A DNA stretch of 64,000 nucleotides from Nocardioides ungokensis (lineage in GTDB: Bacteria > Actinomycetota > Actinomycetes > Propionibacteriales > Nocardioidaceae). A model generated the notes under the pieces. It saw nothing but the letters and a program-made list of their open reading frames with translations. It ran no database searches and was not told the DNA's origin. The DNA is taken from assembly GCF_013466985.1 (NCBI RefSeq), contig NZ_CP059164.1, positions 3,543,001 through 3,607,000 on the forward strand, read 5' to 3'. The position numbers were made by a program, and so were the translations under genes. Positions 29,108 to 37,967 of the stretch are shown here, piece by piece (the first letter of the stretch is position 1; every line of letters begins with the position of its first letter).

Positions 29108-29793
29108 GTGGACCACCCCTGGCCGGAGAACATCGGGGCCGGCCCGGAGTAGCGGGCGCGGCCCTCACCCGGGGCACGGTGGGCCAGCGCGGAGCGCAGC
29201 ATCGCCCGACCGCGGTGGATGCGGGAACGCACGGTGCCCAGCTTTGCGTCGAGGATCTCGGAGATCTCCTCGTAGGAGAGCCCCTCGACGTCGCAGAGGA
29301 CGACAGCCGCGCGGAAGTCGGGCGGCAGGGTGGCCAGCGCGCGCTCGATGTCGTCGTCGAAGGTCTGCTCGGCGTAGGCGATGTCGGGGCTCGGCGAGGC
29401 GCTGGTGAGCCGGTCGGCCCGCTCGTCGGAGAGGGCGTCGAAGCGGATCCGCTGCTTGCGGCGTGCCTGGTCGAGGAAGAGGTTGGTGGTGATCCGGTGC
29501 AGCCAGCCCTCGAAGGTGCCGGGCGTGTACGTCGAGAGCGAGCGGAAGACGCGGACGAAGACCTCCTGGGTCAGGTCCTCGGCGTCGGGGCGGTTGCCGG
29601 TGAGGCGGTAGGCCAAGCGGTAGACCCGGTCGGAGTGCCGCTCGACGATCTCGTCCCAGGTGGGCACGCCCTCCTGGGGGTCGTCGCCGCGCTCCTTGTC
29701 GACCTCAGCGTCCACCGGGCTCTCCTTGTCGCGCGACCAGCGCGCCCTCGATCCGACGTGTCCCATCAAGAACCGCGTCCTGACCTTCCCCAC
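29104..29793 (-). CDS. sigE: ECF RNA polymerase sigma factor SigE
   Basis: 229 residues from 29793; the core starts near [25 protein letters not shown]. Region 2 has [17 protein letters not shown], region 4 [43 protein letters not shown]. This is the SigE of envelope and oxidative stress in actinobacteria, followed by rseA and htrA as in M. tuberculosis. Start [16 protein letters not shown] is uncertain; starts at 29766 or nearer the core are possible, as known for mycobacterial SigE, which uses several starts. Confidence 0.92.
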   Translation of the reverse strand: MGKVRTRFLMGHVGSRARWSRDKESPVDAEVDKERGDDPQEGVPTWDEIVERHSDRVYRLAYRLTGNRPDAEDLTQEVFVRVFRSLSTYTPGTFEGWLHRITTNLFLDQARRKQRIRFDALSDERADRLTSASPSPDIAYAEQTFDDDIERALATLPPDFRAAVVLCDVEGLSYEEISEILDAKLGTVRSRIHRGRAMLRSALAHRAPGEGRARYSGPAPMFSGQGWST

Positions 29794-29848
29794 CGTAGGA
29801 AACCTGACTGAGAGGACGCTGTGAGCGGCGTCCTCGCCTGCTGAGAAC

Positions 29849-29868
29849 CCTGACGGGCCCTCGTCAGG
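29849..29868. promoter_or_regulatory. Inverted repeat in the sigE / methyltransferase intergenic region
   Basis: CCTGACG, six bases, CGTCAGG: a perfect 7-bp inverted repeat between the divergent sigE and O-methyltransferase genes. Could be an operator or a weak hairpin. The sigE-proximal side also carries two TCTCAG-type half sites followed by CAGG. Confidence 0.35.
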
Positions 29869-29940
29869 TGAACGACCCGTGGTCCGCCCGTGTTCCCGGG
29901 CGAGGCCCGCCGTTCACGATACGGTGGTGCCCGCTCGCCC

Positions 29941-29967
29941 ACGCCGTCCCTCGTCCGGGGACGGCGT
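29941..29967 (+). promoter_or_regulatory. Stable hairpin in the leader of the O-methyltransferase gene
   Basis: A perfect 10-bp stem, ACGCCGTCCC and its complement, with a 7-base loop, ending 7 bases before an AGGAGG ribosome binding site (29975-29980). Its place suggests control of translation or transcript stability; alternatively it is a terminator or attenuator. Confidence 0.5.
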
Positions 29968-29985
29968 CCGAATCAGGAGGCCATC

Positions 29986-30636
29986 ATCACCACCCCGATC
30001 AAGCCCGCGAGTTGGTCCTACGCCGAGGGGTTCGTCACCGAGGACGAGGCGCTGGCCTCGGCCCGGGCCCGCGCCGAGGAGGTCGGAGTGGTCCCGATCG
30101 GCTCCGGCGGTGGGGCCGCCCTGCGCTTCCTGGCGGCCGTGCTCGACGCGCGGGCGGTCGTGGAGATCGGCACCGGCACGGGCGTCTCCGGCCTCTGGCT
30201 GCTGCGCGGGATGCGCGCCGACGGCGTGCTGACCACCGTCGACATCGAGGCCGAGCACCAGCGGCTGGCCCGCCAGTCGTTCTCCGACGCCGGCATCCCC
30301 GCCCAGCGGGCGCGCACGATCTCGGGGGCCGCCCTCGACGTGCTGCCGCGGCTCACCGACGGGCACTACGACCTGGTCTTCTGCGACGGCGACAAGCGCG
30401 AGTACGCCGCCTACCTCAAGGAGGCGCTGCGCCTGCTGCGCCCCGGCGGCGTGGTGGCCTTCGACAACGCCCTGTGGCACGACCGGGTCGCCGACCCCGC
30501 CCAGCGCGACGAGGAGACCGTCGCCATCCGCGACCTCGGCCGCACGATCGCCGAGCACGACGACCTCGTGTCGGCGATGCTCCCGGTGGGCGACGGGCTG
30601 CTGGTCGCCAAGAAGGAGTGGTCGCCCGAGGGGTGA
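29986..30636 (+). CDS. SAM-dependent O-methyltransferase, start codon non-canonical or misread
   Basis: About 216 residues from TTPIKPASWSYAEGFVTEDEALASAR. SAM binding: VVEIGTGTGVSGLWLLRGM, then TVDIEAEHQRLARQSF, LVFCDGDKREYAAYLKEAL and RPGGVVAFDNALWHDRV, typical of class I catechol-type O-methyltransferases (mycobacterial Rv1220c family, also divergent from sigE). A perfect AGGAGG lies at 29975-29980, but the codons at the right distance are ATC (29983, 29986), with no ATG, GTG or TTG nearby in frame. The only in-frame canonical start upstream is a GTG at 29890, which would place the hairpin and ribosome site inside the coding region. I take ATC at 29986, or a misread ATG, as start. Confidence 0.85.
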   Translation: MTTPIKPASWSYAEGFVTEDEALASARARAEEVGVVPIGSGGGAALRFLAAVLDARAVVEIGTGTGVSGLWLLRGMRADGVLTTVDIEAEHQRLARQSFSDAGIPAQRARTISGAALDVLPRLTDGHYDLVFCDGDKREYAAYLKEALRLLRPGGVVAFDNALWHDRVADPAQRDEETVAIRDLGRTIAEHDDLVSAMLPVGDGLLVAKKEWSPEG

Positions 30637-30646
30637 CCCCCTCGGG
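30625..30646. terminator. Bidirectional terminator hairpin overlapping stop codons
   Basis: CCCGAGGGG and its complement form a 9-bp stem with a 4-base loop that contains the methyltransferase stop codon TGA. It separates convergent genes; the YdhR-like gene ends at 30647. Confidence 0.7.
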
Positions 30647-30985
30647 TCAGGAGCGGGCTTCCGCCCGGAAGCCTTCCCAGCCCTCGGCGACCGCCACGAC
30701 GTCGCACTCCTCGATCAGGATCGGCGCGCTGCCGACGATCTTCGAGCCCGGGGCGTCCGCGGCACCGGCCGTGAAGCCCTGCTGGAACTCGGCCCGGGCC
30801 TCGTCGGTGGCGAAGACGTAGCAGCCCTCGAACCACTCCCCCGGACGCATCCGCCAGGTCTTGAACCTCAGCCCGGCCATGCCGGTGAACTTCGCGTGCG
30901 AGGTGCCCTCGACGTACGACGCCAGCTCCTGCTCGACGCCTTCGGGCGCGTCCGCGAGCGACCAGCGGACGGTCAGCCCCTTCAC
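30647..30985 (-). CDS. YdhR-like putative monooxygenase
   Basis: 112 residues from a GTG: KGLTVRWSLADAPEGVEQELASYVEGTSHAKFTGMAGLRFKTWRM... This resembles the small ferredoxin-like-fold YdhR/antibiotic-monooxygenase-like proteins (dimeric alpha-beta barrel). Its start overlaps the stop of the leucyl aminopeptidase gene (GTGA), so it is translated with it. No catalytic residues can be assigned; function unknown. Confidence 0.7.
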   Translation of the reverse strand: MKGLTVRWSLADAPEGVEQELASYVEGTSHAKFTGMAGLRFKTWRMRPGEWFEGCYVFATDEARAEFQQGFTAGAADAPGSKIVGSAPILIEECDVVAVAEGWEGFRAEARS

Positions 30986-32535
30986 GCCAGGGCCTCCAGC
31001 GGGTCGTCGCCGAGCCAGCGCAGCAGCACGCGGGCCCCGAAGCCGGTCGGCCCGGTGGTCCACTCGTGCAGGTCGGCGGGCGCGTCACCCACGGACGCGA
31101 TGTCGAGGTGAGCCCAGGGGAGGTCGCCGACGAAGTGCTGCAGGAACAGCGCCGCGGTCACCGCGCCGGGGCCACCGGGCGCGTTGTCGGCGTCGGCCAC
31201 GCTCGAGCGCAGCTTGTCCTCGTAGACGTCGGCGAGCGGGAAGCGCCACAGCGGCTCGCCCGCGGCCTCGCCGGCCTCCGAGACGGCGGCGGCCAGGCCG
31301 TCGTGGTTGGCGAAGAAGCCGCCCACGTTCTGGCCGAGCGCCACCTTCATCGCGCCGGTCAGGGTGGCCACGTCGACCAGGACGGCCGGGTCGATCTTGT
31401 CCACGGCGTACGCCAGCGCGTCAGCCAGCACGAGCCGGCCCTCGGCGTCGGTGTTGGTCACCTCGCTGGTGCGCCCGCCGTAGTGGCGGACCACGTCGCC
31501 GGGCCTCAGGGCGTTGCCGCTCACGGCGTTCTCCGCGGCGGCGACCAGGCCGACGACCCGCACCGGGCAGCCGACCTCGCGGAGGGCACCCATCACCGCG
31601 ATGACCACGGCGCCGCCGGTCATGTCGCGCTTCATGTTGACCATGGCCTCGCCCGGCTTGATCGACAGACCGCCGGTGTCGAAGGTGATGCCCTTGCCGA
31701 CCAGGACGACGGTCGGCGTCTTCCGGGTGGCCTTGTCGGGCGTGTAGTCGAGACGGATCAGCCGCGGCGGGGTGGCCGAGGCCTGGCCGACGGCGGCGAT
31801 GCCCCCGAAGCCCTGCTCTGCCAGCTGCTCCTCGTCCCACACCGCGACGTCGAGAGCGCACTCGCCAGCCAGCTCGCGCGCCTGCTCGGCCAGCCAGTGG
31901 GGGTTCTTGAGGTTCGACGGCACGGTCGCGAGCATCCGGGCACGCCAGCCGGCGCCACCCACGGCGACGGCGCGGCGCAGCTCGGCGTTGCGGTCGTCGG
32001 CGTCGGGCAGGCCGGCGAGAACGATCCGTCCGACCGGCACGTGCTCCGGCGGTCCGGCGCGCCAGTGGAAGCCGAACGAGCCCAGCATCGCGCCCACCAC
32101 GAAGGCCTCGAGGCCGTCCGCGCCGGCCACGGCCGGGATCGACGTGGCGACGCTGGCCCGGTCGCGGGTGGCCCGCGCCAGGGCCGCACCGGCACGGCGC
32201 AGGTCGAGGGGACGCTGCTGACCGACGCCCACCAGCAGGACCCAGCGCAGCGCCTTGTTGTGCTCGCCCCCCAGCGGCACCGGGAGCGAGGTGACCTCGC
32301 CCGCCTTGCCGGTGGCCGAGCACATCTCGAGCAGCGCGAGCAGGTCGGTGCCGAGCTCCTCGGCGACCTGGTCGGCGCCCGGTCCCAGGAGGACGCCGTC
32401 CGCACCCTCGCCGGGCAGCACCGGCAGCGCCAGCACCTCGGCTCCGAGGATGGCGTGCGGCGGGAGTGCACTGAGCGCGAACTCCGGCGGGGATACCTGC
32501 GCGGGAAGGGTGGTCAGGGTGTCAGGCGTACTCAC
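30982..32535 (-). CDS. pepA: Leucyl aminopeptidase (M17)
   Basis: 517 residues. The C-terminal catalytic domain shows VLVGKGITFDTGGLSIKPGEAM (metal-binding Lys and Asp), MKRDMTGGAVVIAV, and the signature NTDAEGRLVLADAL. It removes N-terminal residues from peptides, using two metal ions in a hexamer; in bacteria it takes part in peptide and glutathione turnover. Start MSTPDTLTTLPAQVS at 32535. The next gene downstream is coupled by a 4-base overlap; DUF3117 lies upstream. Confidence 0.94.
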   Translation of the reverse strand: MSTPDTLTTLPAQVSPPEFALSALPPHAILGAEVLALPVLPGEGADGVLLGPGADQVAEELGTDLLALLEMCSATGKAGEVTSLPVPLGGEHNKALRWVLLVGVGQQRPLDLRRAGAALARATRDRASVATSIPAVAGADGLEAFVVGAMLGSFGFHWRAGPPEHVPVGRIVLAGLPDADDRNAELRRAVAVGGAGWRARMLATVPSNLKNPHWLAEQARELAGECALDVAVWDEEQLAEQGFGGIAAVGQASATPPRLIRLDYTPDKATRKTPTVVLVGKGITFDTGGLSIKPGEAMVNMKRDMTGGAVVIAVMGALREVGCPVRVVGLVAAAENAVSGNALRPGDVVRHYGGRTSEVTNTDAEGRLVLADALAYAVDKIDPAVLVDVATLTGAMKVALGQNVGGFFANHDGLAAAVSEAGEAAGEPLWRFPLADVYEDKLRSSVADADNAPGGPGAVTAALFLQHFVGDLPWAHLDIASVGDAPADLHEWTTGPTGFGARVLLRWLGDDPLEALA

Positions 32536-32550
32536 GGGCTGGAGCCGGCC

Positions 32551-32718
32551 TCAGCCGACGACGTCCTTGAGGGCATCGCCGAGCGCGCCGGCCTCCTCGG
32601 CGTTCAGCTCGACAACGAGGCGGCCACCGCCTTCGAGCGGGACGCGCATGACAATGCCGCGACCCTCCTTGGTGACCTCCAGCGGACCGTCGCCCGTCCG
32701 CGGCTTCATCGCCGCCAT
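32551..32718 (-). CDS. DUF3117 small conserved actinobacterial protein
   Basis: 55 residues, MAAMKPRTGDGPLEVTKEGRGIVMRVPLEGGGRLVVELNAEE..., a highly conserved short protein of actinobacteria (Rv1211 family). Function unknown. AGGAAGAGG precedes the ATG. A GATAAT box on the minus strand (32790-32785) lies about 70 bases upstream and may be its -10 element; the 165-base gap to the divergent paaX gene holds nothing else I can support. Confidence 0.93.
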   Translation of the reverse strand: MAAMKPRTGDGPLEVTKEGRGIVMRVPLEGGGRLVVELNAEEAGALGDALKDVVG

Positions 32719-32883
32719 CCGCGCACCTCTTCCTGTTGTCTCAGAGCAGGCGAGGTCCGAGCGACCCCGCACGCGTGCTCGACCATTATCCCCTATCGAA
32801 GCCGTGACCCGGACCACAGGCCCGTACAGGTTGTGTGGACCAGCTTCCGCAACGGCGACCGGACCGACTGGCAGACTCCGTGC

Positions 32884-33660
32884 ATGCACGCCCGCTCGGC
32901 ACTCTTCGACGTGTACGGCGACCACCTGCGCGCCCGGGACAACCAGGCGCCGGTGGCCTCCCTGGTGCGCATGCTGGACCCGGTGGGCATCGCGGCACCG
33001 GCGGTCCGCACGGCGATCTCGCGGATGGTCATGCAGGGCTGGCTCGAGCCGGTCCAGCTGGCGGGAGGACGCGGCTACCGCGCGACCGAGCGCGCCACCC
33101 GCCGCCTCGACCAGGCCGCGGACCGGATCTACCGGCGCACCGACCCGAGCTGGGACGGGTCCTGGCACCTCGTCGTCGTCACCCCGCCCGACGACCGCAG
33201 CGCGCGCACCCGGCTGCGGGCCGACCTGGCGTTCGTGGGCTACGCCGAGCTCACCGACCACGTCTGGGTCAGCCCCTACGAGCGGACCGAGCTGCGCTTC
33301 GTCCTCGACCGGGCCGGCGCCCGCGCCCGCACCGCCCGCGCCGTCGAGTTCGACCCGCCGCCGATCGAGGCCTGGGACCTCGGCTCGCTGCGGGCGGCGT
33401 ACGACGACTGGCTGGCCACCGCGGGCGACCTGGTCGCCCGGCAGCTGGCCTCCCACGACGAGGACGACAAGGGGGCGTTCGCGGCCCGCTTCCACCTGGT
33501 CCACGAGTGGCGCAAGTTCCTCTTCGCCGACCCCGGGCTGCCCGACAGCCTGCTCCCGCGCGACTGGCCCGGCCGGGCGTCCGCGGAGCTCTTCGCAGCC
33601 GAGGCCGACCGGCTCAAGCCGGGCGCCGACCGCTTCGTGGCGACCTGCCTGGGCTCCTGA
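32884..33660 (+). CDS. paaX: PaaX-family transcriptional repressor
   Basis: 258 residues. The N-terminal winged helix (SLVRMLDPVGIAAPAVRTAISRMVMQGWLEPVQLAGGRGYRAT) and central region (DGSWHLVVVTPPDDRSARTRLRADLAFVGYAELTDHVWVSPY) followed by HEWRKFLFADPGLPDSLLPRDWPG are the PaaX signature. PaaX represses phenylacetate catabolism and responds to phenylacetyl-CoA. The following enoyl-CoA hydratase is 29 bases downstream, supporting this pathway. Start ATG at 32884. Confidence 0.9.
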   Translation: MHARSALFDVYGDHLRARDNQAPVASLVRMLDPVGIAAPAVRTAISRMVMQGWLEPVQLAGGRGYRATERATRRLDQAADRIYRRTDPSWDGSWHLVVVTPPDDRSARTRLRADLAFVGYAELTDHVWVSPYERTELRFVLDRAGARARTARAVEFDPPPIEAWDLGSLRAAYDDWLATAGDLVARQLASHDEDDKGAFAARFHLVHEWRKFLFADPGLPDSLLPRDWPGRASAELFAAEADRLKPGADRFVATCLGS

Positions 33661-33689
33661 CGGTTCGGCGATCCGGCAGACTGCGTGCC

Positions 33690-34499
33690 ATGACCGACTC
33701 CCCCTCCGCCGACCGGCCGGTGCTCCTCGACCTCTCCGACGGGGTCGCCACGATCACGCTCAACCGCCCCGACGCGATGAACAGCCTCGACGTCGCGACC
33801 AAGGTGATGCTGCTCGACACGGTGCGGCAGGTCGCGGACGACCCGGCCGCCCGCTGCGTCGTGCTGACCGGCACCGGTCGCGCGTTCTGCACCGGGCAGG
33901 ACCTCAAGGAGCACATCTCGATCCTGCGCAGCGAGTCGAGCGACTCGCTCTTCCGGACCGTCGACGAGCACTACAACCCGATCGTGACCGCCCTGGCCGG
34001 CATGGCCAAGCCGGTCATCGCGGCCGTCAACGGCGTGGCGGCCGGCGCCGGGGCGAGCCTGGCCTTCGCGTGCGACCTGCGGATCCTCGCCGACACCGCC
34101 GGCTTCAACCTCGCCTTCGCCAACGTGGCGCTCTCCTGCGACACCGGGGCGAGCTACCACCTCCAGCAGCTGGTCGGCCGCGCCAAGGCCCTCGAGCTGC
34201 TGTACTTCCCCCGCACCCTCGAGGCCGAGGAGGCCGACCAGCTCGGTCTCGCCACCCGCGTCGTGCCGGCCGCCGACCTGACCACCGAGGTCCGCGCCCT
34301 CGCCGAGCGCCTCGCGGCCGGGCCCACGGTGGCCCTGGGCGCGATGCGCCAGTCGGTGGCGTACTCCGCCGGCCACTCCTTCGAGGAGTCCCTGGCCTTC
34401 GAGAGCTCGATGATGACGAAGACCGGCGCGACTGCCGACCACGCCGCCGCGGTGGCGGCGTTCGTGGCGAAGGAGAAGCCGACCTTCGAGGGCCGCTGA
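33690..34499 (+). CDS. Enoyl-CoA hydratase/isomerase family protein (PaaG-like)
   Basis: 269 residues of the crotonase fold: VATITLNRPDAMNSLD, CVVLTGTGRAFCTGQDLKEH, AAVNGVAAGAGASLAFACDLRI and FANVALSCDTGASYHLQQLVGRAKALELLYF. The GQDL and DTGASYHL details resemble PaaG, which isomerises the epoxide of phenylacetyl-CoA, and the PaaX gene just upstream fits; a plain enoyl-CoA hydratase cannot be excluded. Start ATG at 33690. Confidence 0.87.
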   Translation: MTDSPSADRPVLLDLSDGVATITLNRPDAMNSLDVATKVMLLDTVRQVADDPAARCVVLTGTGRAFCTGQDLKEHISILRSESSDSLFRTVDEHYNPIVTALAGMAKPVIAAVNGVAAGAGASLAFACDLRILADTAGFNLAFANVALSCDTGASYHLQQLVGRAKALELLYFPRTLEAEEADQLGLATRVVPAADLTTEVRALAERLAAGPTVALGAMRQSVAYSAGHSFEESLAFESSMMTKTGATADHAAAVAAFVAKEKPTFEGR

Positions 34500-34503
34500 G
34501 CGG

Positions 34504-35245
34504 TCAGCACGCCGGGCACCCCAGATCGACAGGACCTGTCGGGGCGCCCGCACCCGCATCAGCCGGCGCGGCGGGGTGGCGCCGTACTCGACGGTGAGTG
34601 CGGTGCCGGCGAACTTGTGGTTGAACCACATCGTCATGGTGCCGTGGCAGACGCTCCGCAGCTGAACTTCTTGGCGGGGAGGTCGAGGTGGCGAGCCACC
34701 TTGCGCGCGAACGTCGGGCGCTTGGTGTCGGTGTCGACGCCGTGCAGGGCTGGTGGAAGCTGAGGATCCACCTGGGCCGGACGTCGCTGAGGACCTCATC
34801 ATCGCCCGGGTCTCGGGCTCGGAGGCGGGCTTGCGCCCGGACTCGTAGTTGCCGTCGAGGTCCACCCACTTGTAGGGGAAGTTGCGGTTCAGGTCGACAC
34901 CGTGCGCGTTCTTGCGGGTGCCGGCGGCAGCCCCGTCGGGGTTGTAGGTCGGCACCACCCACAGGTTGATCCCGTGGATCGGCGCGCCGTCGCGCAGGCC
35001 TGCAGGATCTGCCGCGGCGCCCGCTCGTCGCCGTGCATGGCGGACATGAGGACCACCTTGGGCTTGCCCGGCTCGCCGAGGTGCCAGGCCACGATCTTGC
35101 GGCCCTCCACGGACTTGCCGAGCACGCGGGTGCCGATGACCGCGCTCCGTTGCGCAGGAGCGGCCTGGGCCGACGAGGGCAGGCCGGGCGAGGAGGCGGC
35201 GAGCAGGGCGAGGCCGGCGGTGGCGATACCGAGACGTCGGAGCAT
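34504..35245 (-). CDS. Exported M14 zinc carboxypeptidase-like protein (several frame breaks)
   Basis: Reconstructed ~248 residues. Signal peptide MLRRLGIATAGLALLAASSPG; zinc ligands His and Glu in AMHGDERAP; substrate-binding NPDGAAAGTRKNAHGVDLNRNFPYKW; a third zinc ligand in SFHQPLHGVDTD; and the catalytic Glu in LTVEYGATPPRR. At least four single-base losses, near 34998, 34793, 34750 and 34660, break the frame, and the exact C-terminus is unclear. Family members trim C-terminal residues from peptides or muropeptides. I treat the breaks as sequence error rather than decay because all motifs are intact. Confidence 0.78.
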
Positions 35246-35270
35246 CACCCCAGCATCACACACCAAGGGG

Positions 35271-35695
35271 TCAGACCGTGGACGTCAGGTAGGCCCAGGT
35301 GAACACGCAGACCCCGACGAACATGCCGACGTGGGCGAGCACCGAGAGCCCCGGGCCCTCCGACCAGGTGTCCTCGGCCGCGCCGGACGCGTGCCGTCCG
35401 TGGCTCGGCAGCCACCGCACCAGGATCAGCAACCCTGCCACGACGACGATCCACCACAGGGCCAGCGCGACGATGCCGGTGGTGGGGCTGCCCAGCGGAG
35501 TGCCCTCGTCCGCGACGAGGACAACACCCACACGACCAGGGCACCCACCCCTGCCGTGGTGTGCACGTCGAGCAGGCGGCGCCCGACCTGGAAGCGGCCT
35601 GCTCCGCCGTGGTCCTTGCCGAGGCGCAGGCGGGTCAGGACTATGACCACGGCCGCGAGAACGGTCAGGATGTAGACGATCACCTGGGTCGACAC
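35271..35695 (-). CDS. Small polytopic membrane protein (frame broken near 35523)
   Basis: Reconstructed 141 residues with four membrane segments: VIVYILTVLAAVVIVLTRLRLG, TTAGVGALVVWV..., GIVALALWWIVVVAGLLILVRWL and VLAHVGMFVGVCVFTWAYL. GTG start at 35695. One base appears to be missing in the TGGGTG/TT stretch. No family recognised. Its C-terminal loop SHGRHASGAAEDTWSEGPG is exposed. Upstream of the M14 gene and downstream of the DivIVA-like gene on the same strand. Confidence 0.7.
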
Positions 35696-35710
35696 GCTCG
35701 GAAGTGTGCC

Positions 35711-36004
35711 CTACGCCGTGGGTTCGCCGCCACGACCCTCCGGGTCCACCCCGCGTTCATTGCCGGACTCGAGCTGACGAGCGAGGCGGTCGAGCAGCGC
35801 GTCGACCTCGGACATGCGGTAGCCACGCACGGCGATCGAGAACCGCACGCGGCGCAGGTCATCGGGTCCCAGCGGCCCGTCGCCGGGGACCGCGGAGTCG
35901 GGCCGGTCGTCGTACTCCTCGGCCAGCGGCGCTCCCCTGCCGGCGGCGACCACCGCGACGCCGCCCATCGCCAGCACGATCAGGATGGCGAAGAACCACG
36001 TCAT
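35711..36004 (-). CDS. DivIVA-domain small membrane protein
   Basis: 97 residues: an N-terminal membrane helix (WFFAILIVLAMGGVAVVAAG), an acidic linker, then DLRRVRFSIAVRGYRMSEVDALLDRLARQLE, which matches the DivIVA N-terminal repeat. It may bind curved membrane at poles or septum. The start overlaps the stop of the LOG-family gene (ATGA), so it is coupled to it; the same neighbours occur widely in actinobacteria. Confidence 0.8.
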   Translation of the reverse strand: MTWFFAILIVLAMGGVAVVAAGRGAPLAEEYDDRPDSAVPGDGPLGPDDLRRVRFSIAVRGYRMSEVDALLDRLARQLESGNERGVDPEGRGGEPTA

Positions 36005-36735
36005 CGGCGGTCCCCGTTGCGCGCCGCGACCATCATCGCCACGGCCTCGTCGACGTCGTCGGTGAGCGTCAGCATGTCCAGGTCGGCCTGGGAGACCTTG
36101 CCGTCGGCGAGGACGGTGTCGCGCAGCCAGGCCAGCAGGCCCTGCCAGTAGTCGACACCGACCAGGACGATCGGGAACCGGGTGACCTTGCGGGTCTGGG
36201 CCAGCGTGAGCGCCTCGAAGAGCTCGTCGAGCGTGCCGATGCCGCCGGGCAGCACGATGAATCCCTGGGAGTACTTCACGAACATCGTCTTGCGGGCGAA
36301 GAAGTAACGGAAGTTGATGCCCTTGTCGACCCAGGAGTTCAGGCCGGACTCGAAGGGCAGCTCGATCCCCAGGCCGACGCTGACGCCGCCGGCCTCGCTG
36401 GCTCCCTTGTTGGCGGCCTCCATCGCTCCCGGACCACCACCGGTGATCACCGCGAAGCCGGCCCCGACCAGCTTGCGCCCGGTCTCCTCGGCGAGCTCGT
36501 ACGTCGGGTGGTCGGGCGTGGTCCGCGCGGACCCGAAGACGGCGATCGCGGGCCCCAGCTCGGCGAGGGCGCCGAAGCCCTCGACGAACTCGGCCTGGAT
36601 CCGCATGACGCGCCACGGGTCCTGGTGCACCCAGTCGCTGGGGCCGCGGCTGTCGAGCAGCCGCTGGTCGGTCGTGCTGGTCTCCTGGGCCTGCCGGCGA
36701 CGCTTGAGGATCGGCCCCGCGAACCTCTCGGTCAC
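36001..36735 (-). CDS. TIGR00730/LOG family Rossmann-fold protein
   Basis: 244 residues from a GTG. AITGGGPGAMEAANKGASEAGG and PGGIGTLDELFEAL are the signature motifs of lysine-decarboxylase-like LOG proteins, several of which release free cytokinins or nucleobases by cleaving nucleoside monophosphates. The N-terminal ~55 residues (RGPSDWVHQDPWRVMRIQAEFVEGF) are typical of the actinobacterial branch beside dapE. The GTG overlaps the dapE stop (GTGA). Confidence 0.9.
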   Translation of the reverse strand: MTERFAGPILKRRRQAQETSTTDQRLLDSRGPSDWVHQDPWRVMRIQAEFVEGFGALAELGPAIAVFGSARTTPDHPTYELAEETGRKLVGAGFAVITGGGPGAMEAANKGASEAGGVSVGLGIELPFESGLNSWVDKGINFRYFFARKTMFVKYSQGFIVLPGGIGTLDELFEALTLAQTRKVTRFPIVLVGVDYWQGLLAWLRDTVLADGKVSQADLDMLTLTDDVDEAVAMMVAARNGDRR

Positions 36736-37819
36736 GAGTCCGCCCCCAGCCACGCGCGGAGCAGCCGCTCGCAGCGCTCGATGTGCTCGACCGGCACCTG
36801 CTCGTCCTGCTTGTGGGCGTACAACGGGTCCCCCGGGCCGAAGTTGACCGCCGGGACGCCGAGACCCGTGAACCGGGCCACGTCGGTCCAGCCGAACTTG
36901 GGGTTCACGGTGCCGTCGGGGCCGCCGACGGCCTCGAGGAACGCCTTCGCCGCCGGCACCTGCAGGCCCGGCAGTGCCCCGGGGGCGCTGTCGGTGACCG
37001 TCACGTCGTACCCCTCGAAGAACTCGCGGACGAACGCCTCGGCCTCGGCCTCGCTGCGGTCGGGTGCGAAGCGGAAGTTGACCTCGACCACGCACTCGTC
37101 GGGCACCACGTTGCCGGCGACGCCGCCGCGGACGAAGACCGCGTTGAGGCCCTCGTGGTACTCCAGCCCGTCGATGACCGGCTTGCGCGCCTCGTAGGCC
37201 TGGAGCCGGGCGAGGACGCCGCCGGCCCGGTGGATCGCGTTGTCGCCCTGCCAGCTGCGGGCGGTGTGGGCGCGCTCGCCGGTGGTGCGGACGTCGACGC
37301 GCAGGGTGCCCTGGCAGCCGGCCTCCACGCCGGCGTTCGAGGGCTCCATGAGGATCGCGAAGTCGCCCTCCATGAGCTCGGGGTCACTCGCGGAGAGCTT
37401 GGTGAGGCGTTGTACTGCGCGTCGACCTCCTCGGCCTCGTAGAAGATGAAGGTGACGTCGCGGTTGGGCTCGGGCAGGTGCGCGGCGAGGCGCAGCATGA
37501 CGGCGTCCCCGCCCTTCATGTCGCAGGTGCCGAGGCCGTGCAGCAGGTCGCCGTCCGGACGCGCCTCGCGGCGCGACGGCCAGTTGTCGTTGACCGGGAC
37601 CGTGTCGAGGTGGCCGGCGATGACGACCCGCTCACCGCGCCCGAGGTCGGTGCGCGCGACCACGGTGTGGCCGCGGCGGGTGACCTCGAGGTGGCCGAGG
37701 GTCCGCAACGCCTCCTCCACGGCGTCGGCGATCTCCTGCTCGTGGTGGCTGACCGACTGGATGTCCACCAGCTGTTCGGTGAGGGAGACGGCGTCGGCGG
37801 CGAGGTCCAGGCGTGGCAT
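36732..37819 (-). CDS. dapE: Succinyl-diaminopimelate desuccinylase (frame broken near 37408)
   Basis: Reconstructed 362 residues; hydrolyses N-succinyl-LL-diaminopimelate to LL-DAP in lysine and peptidoglycan synthesis. M20 metallopeptidase motifs: VVIAGHLDTVPVNDNW (zinc His and catalytic Asp), GTCDMKGGDAVML (bridging Asp), FYEAEEVDAQYNG (catalytic Glu pair), PKFGWTDVARF and GPGDPLYAHKQDEQVP (last zinc His). One lost G at about 37408 breaks the frame; repair gives YNGLTKLSASDPEL. dapD and dapC are also in this window. Confidence 0.93.
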
Positions 37820-37967
37820 GGCGCCTAGTCAACCAGCCCCTGCCGAGTCGGCGTGGACTTCCCCGGGCAGTGCTCCCGCGAAGGTGTGCGCCGATCGCTC
37901 TTGACCGCGCCCGGTCCCCGACGCCAAGGTTGGTGGCCACGGGGACCGAACTCTCGAGGACGACCCC

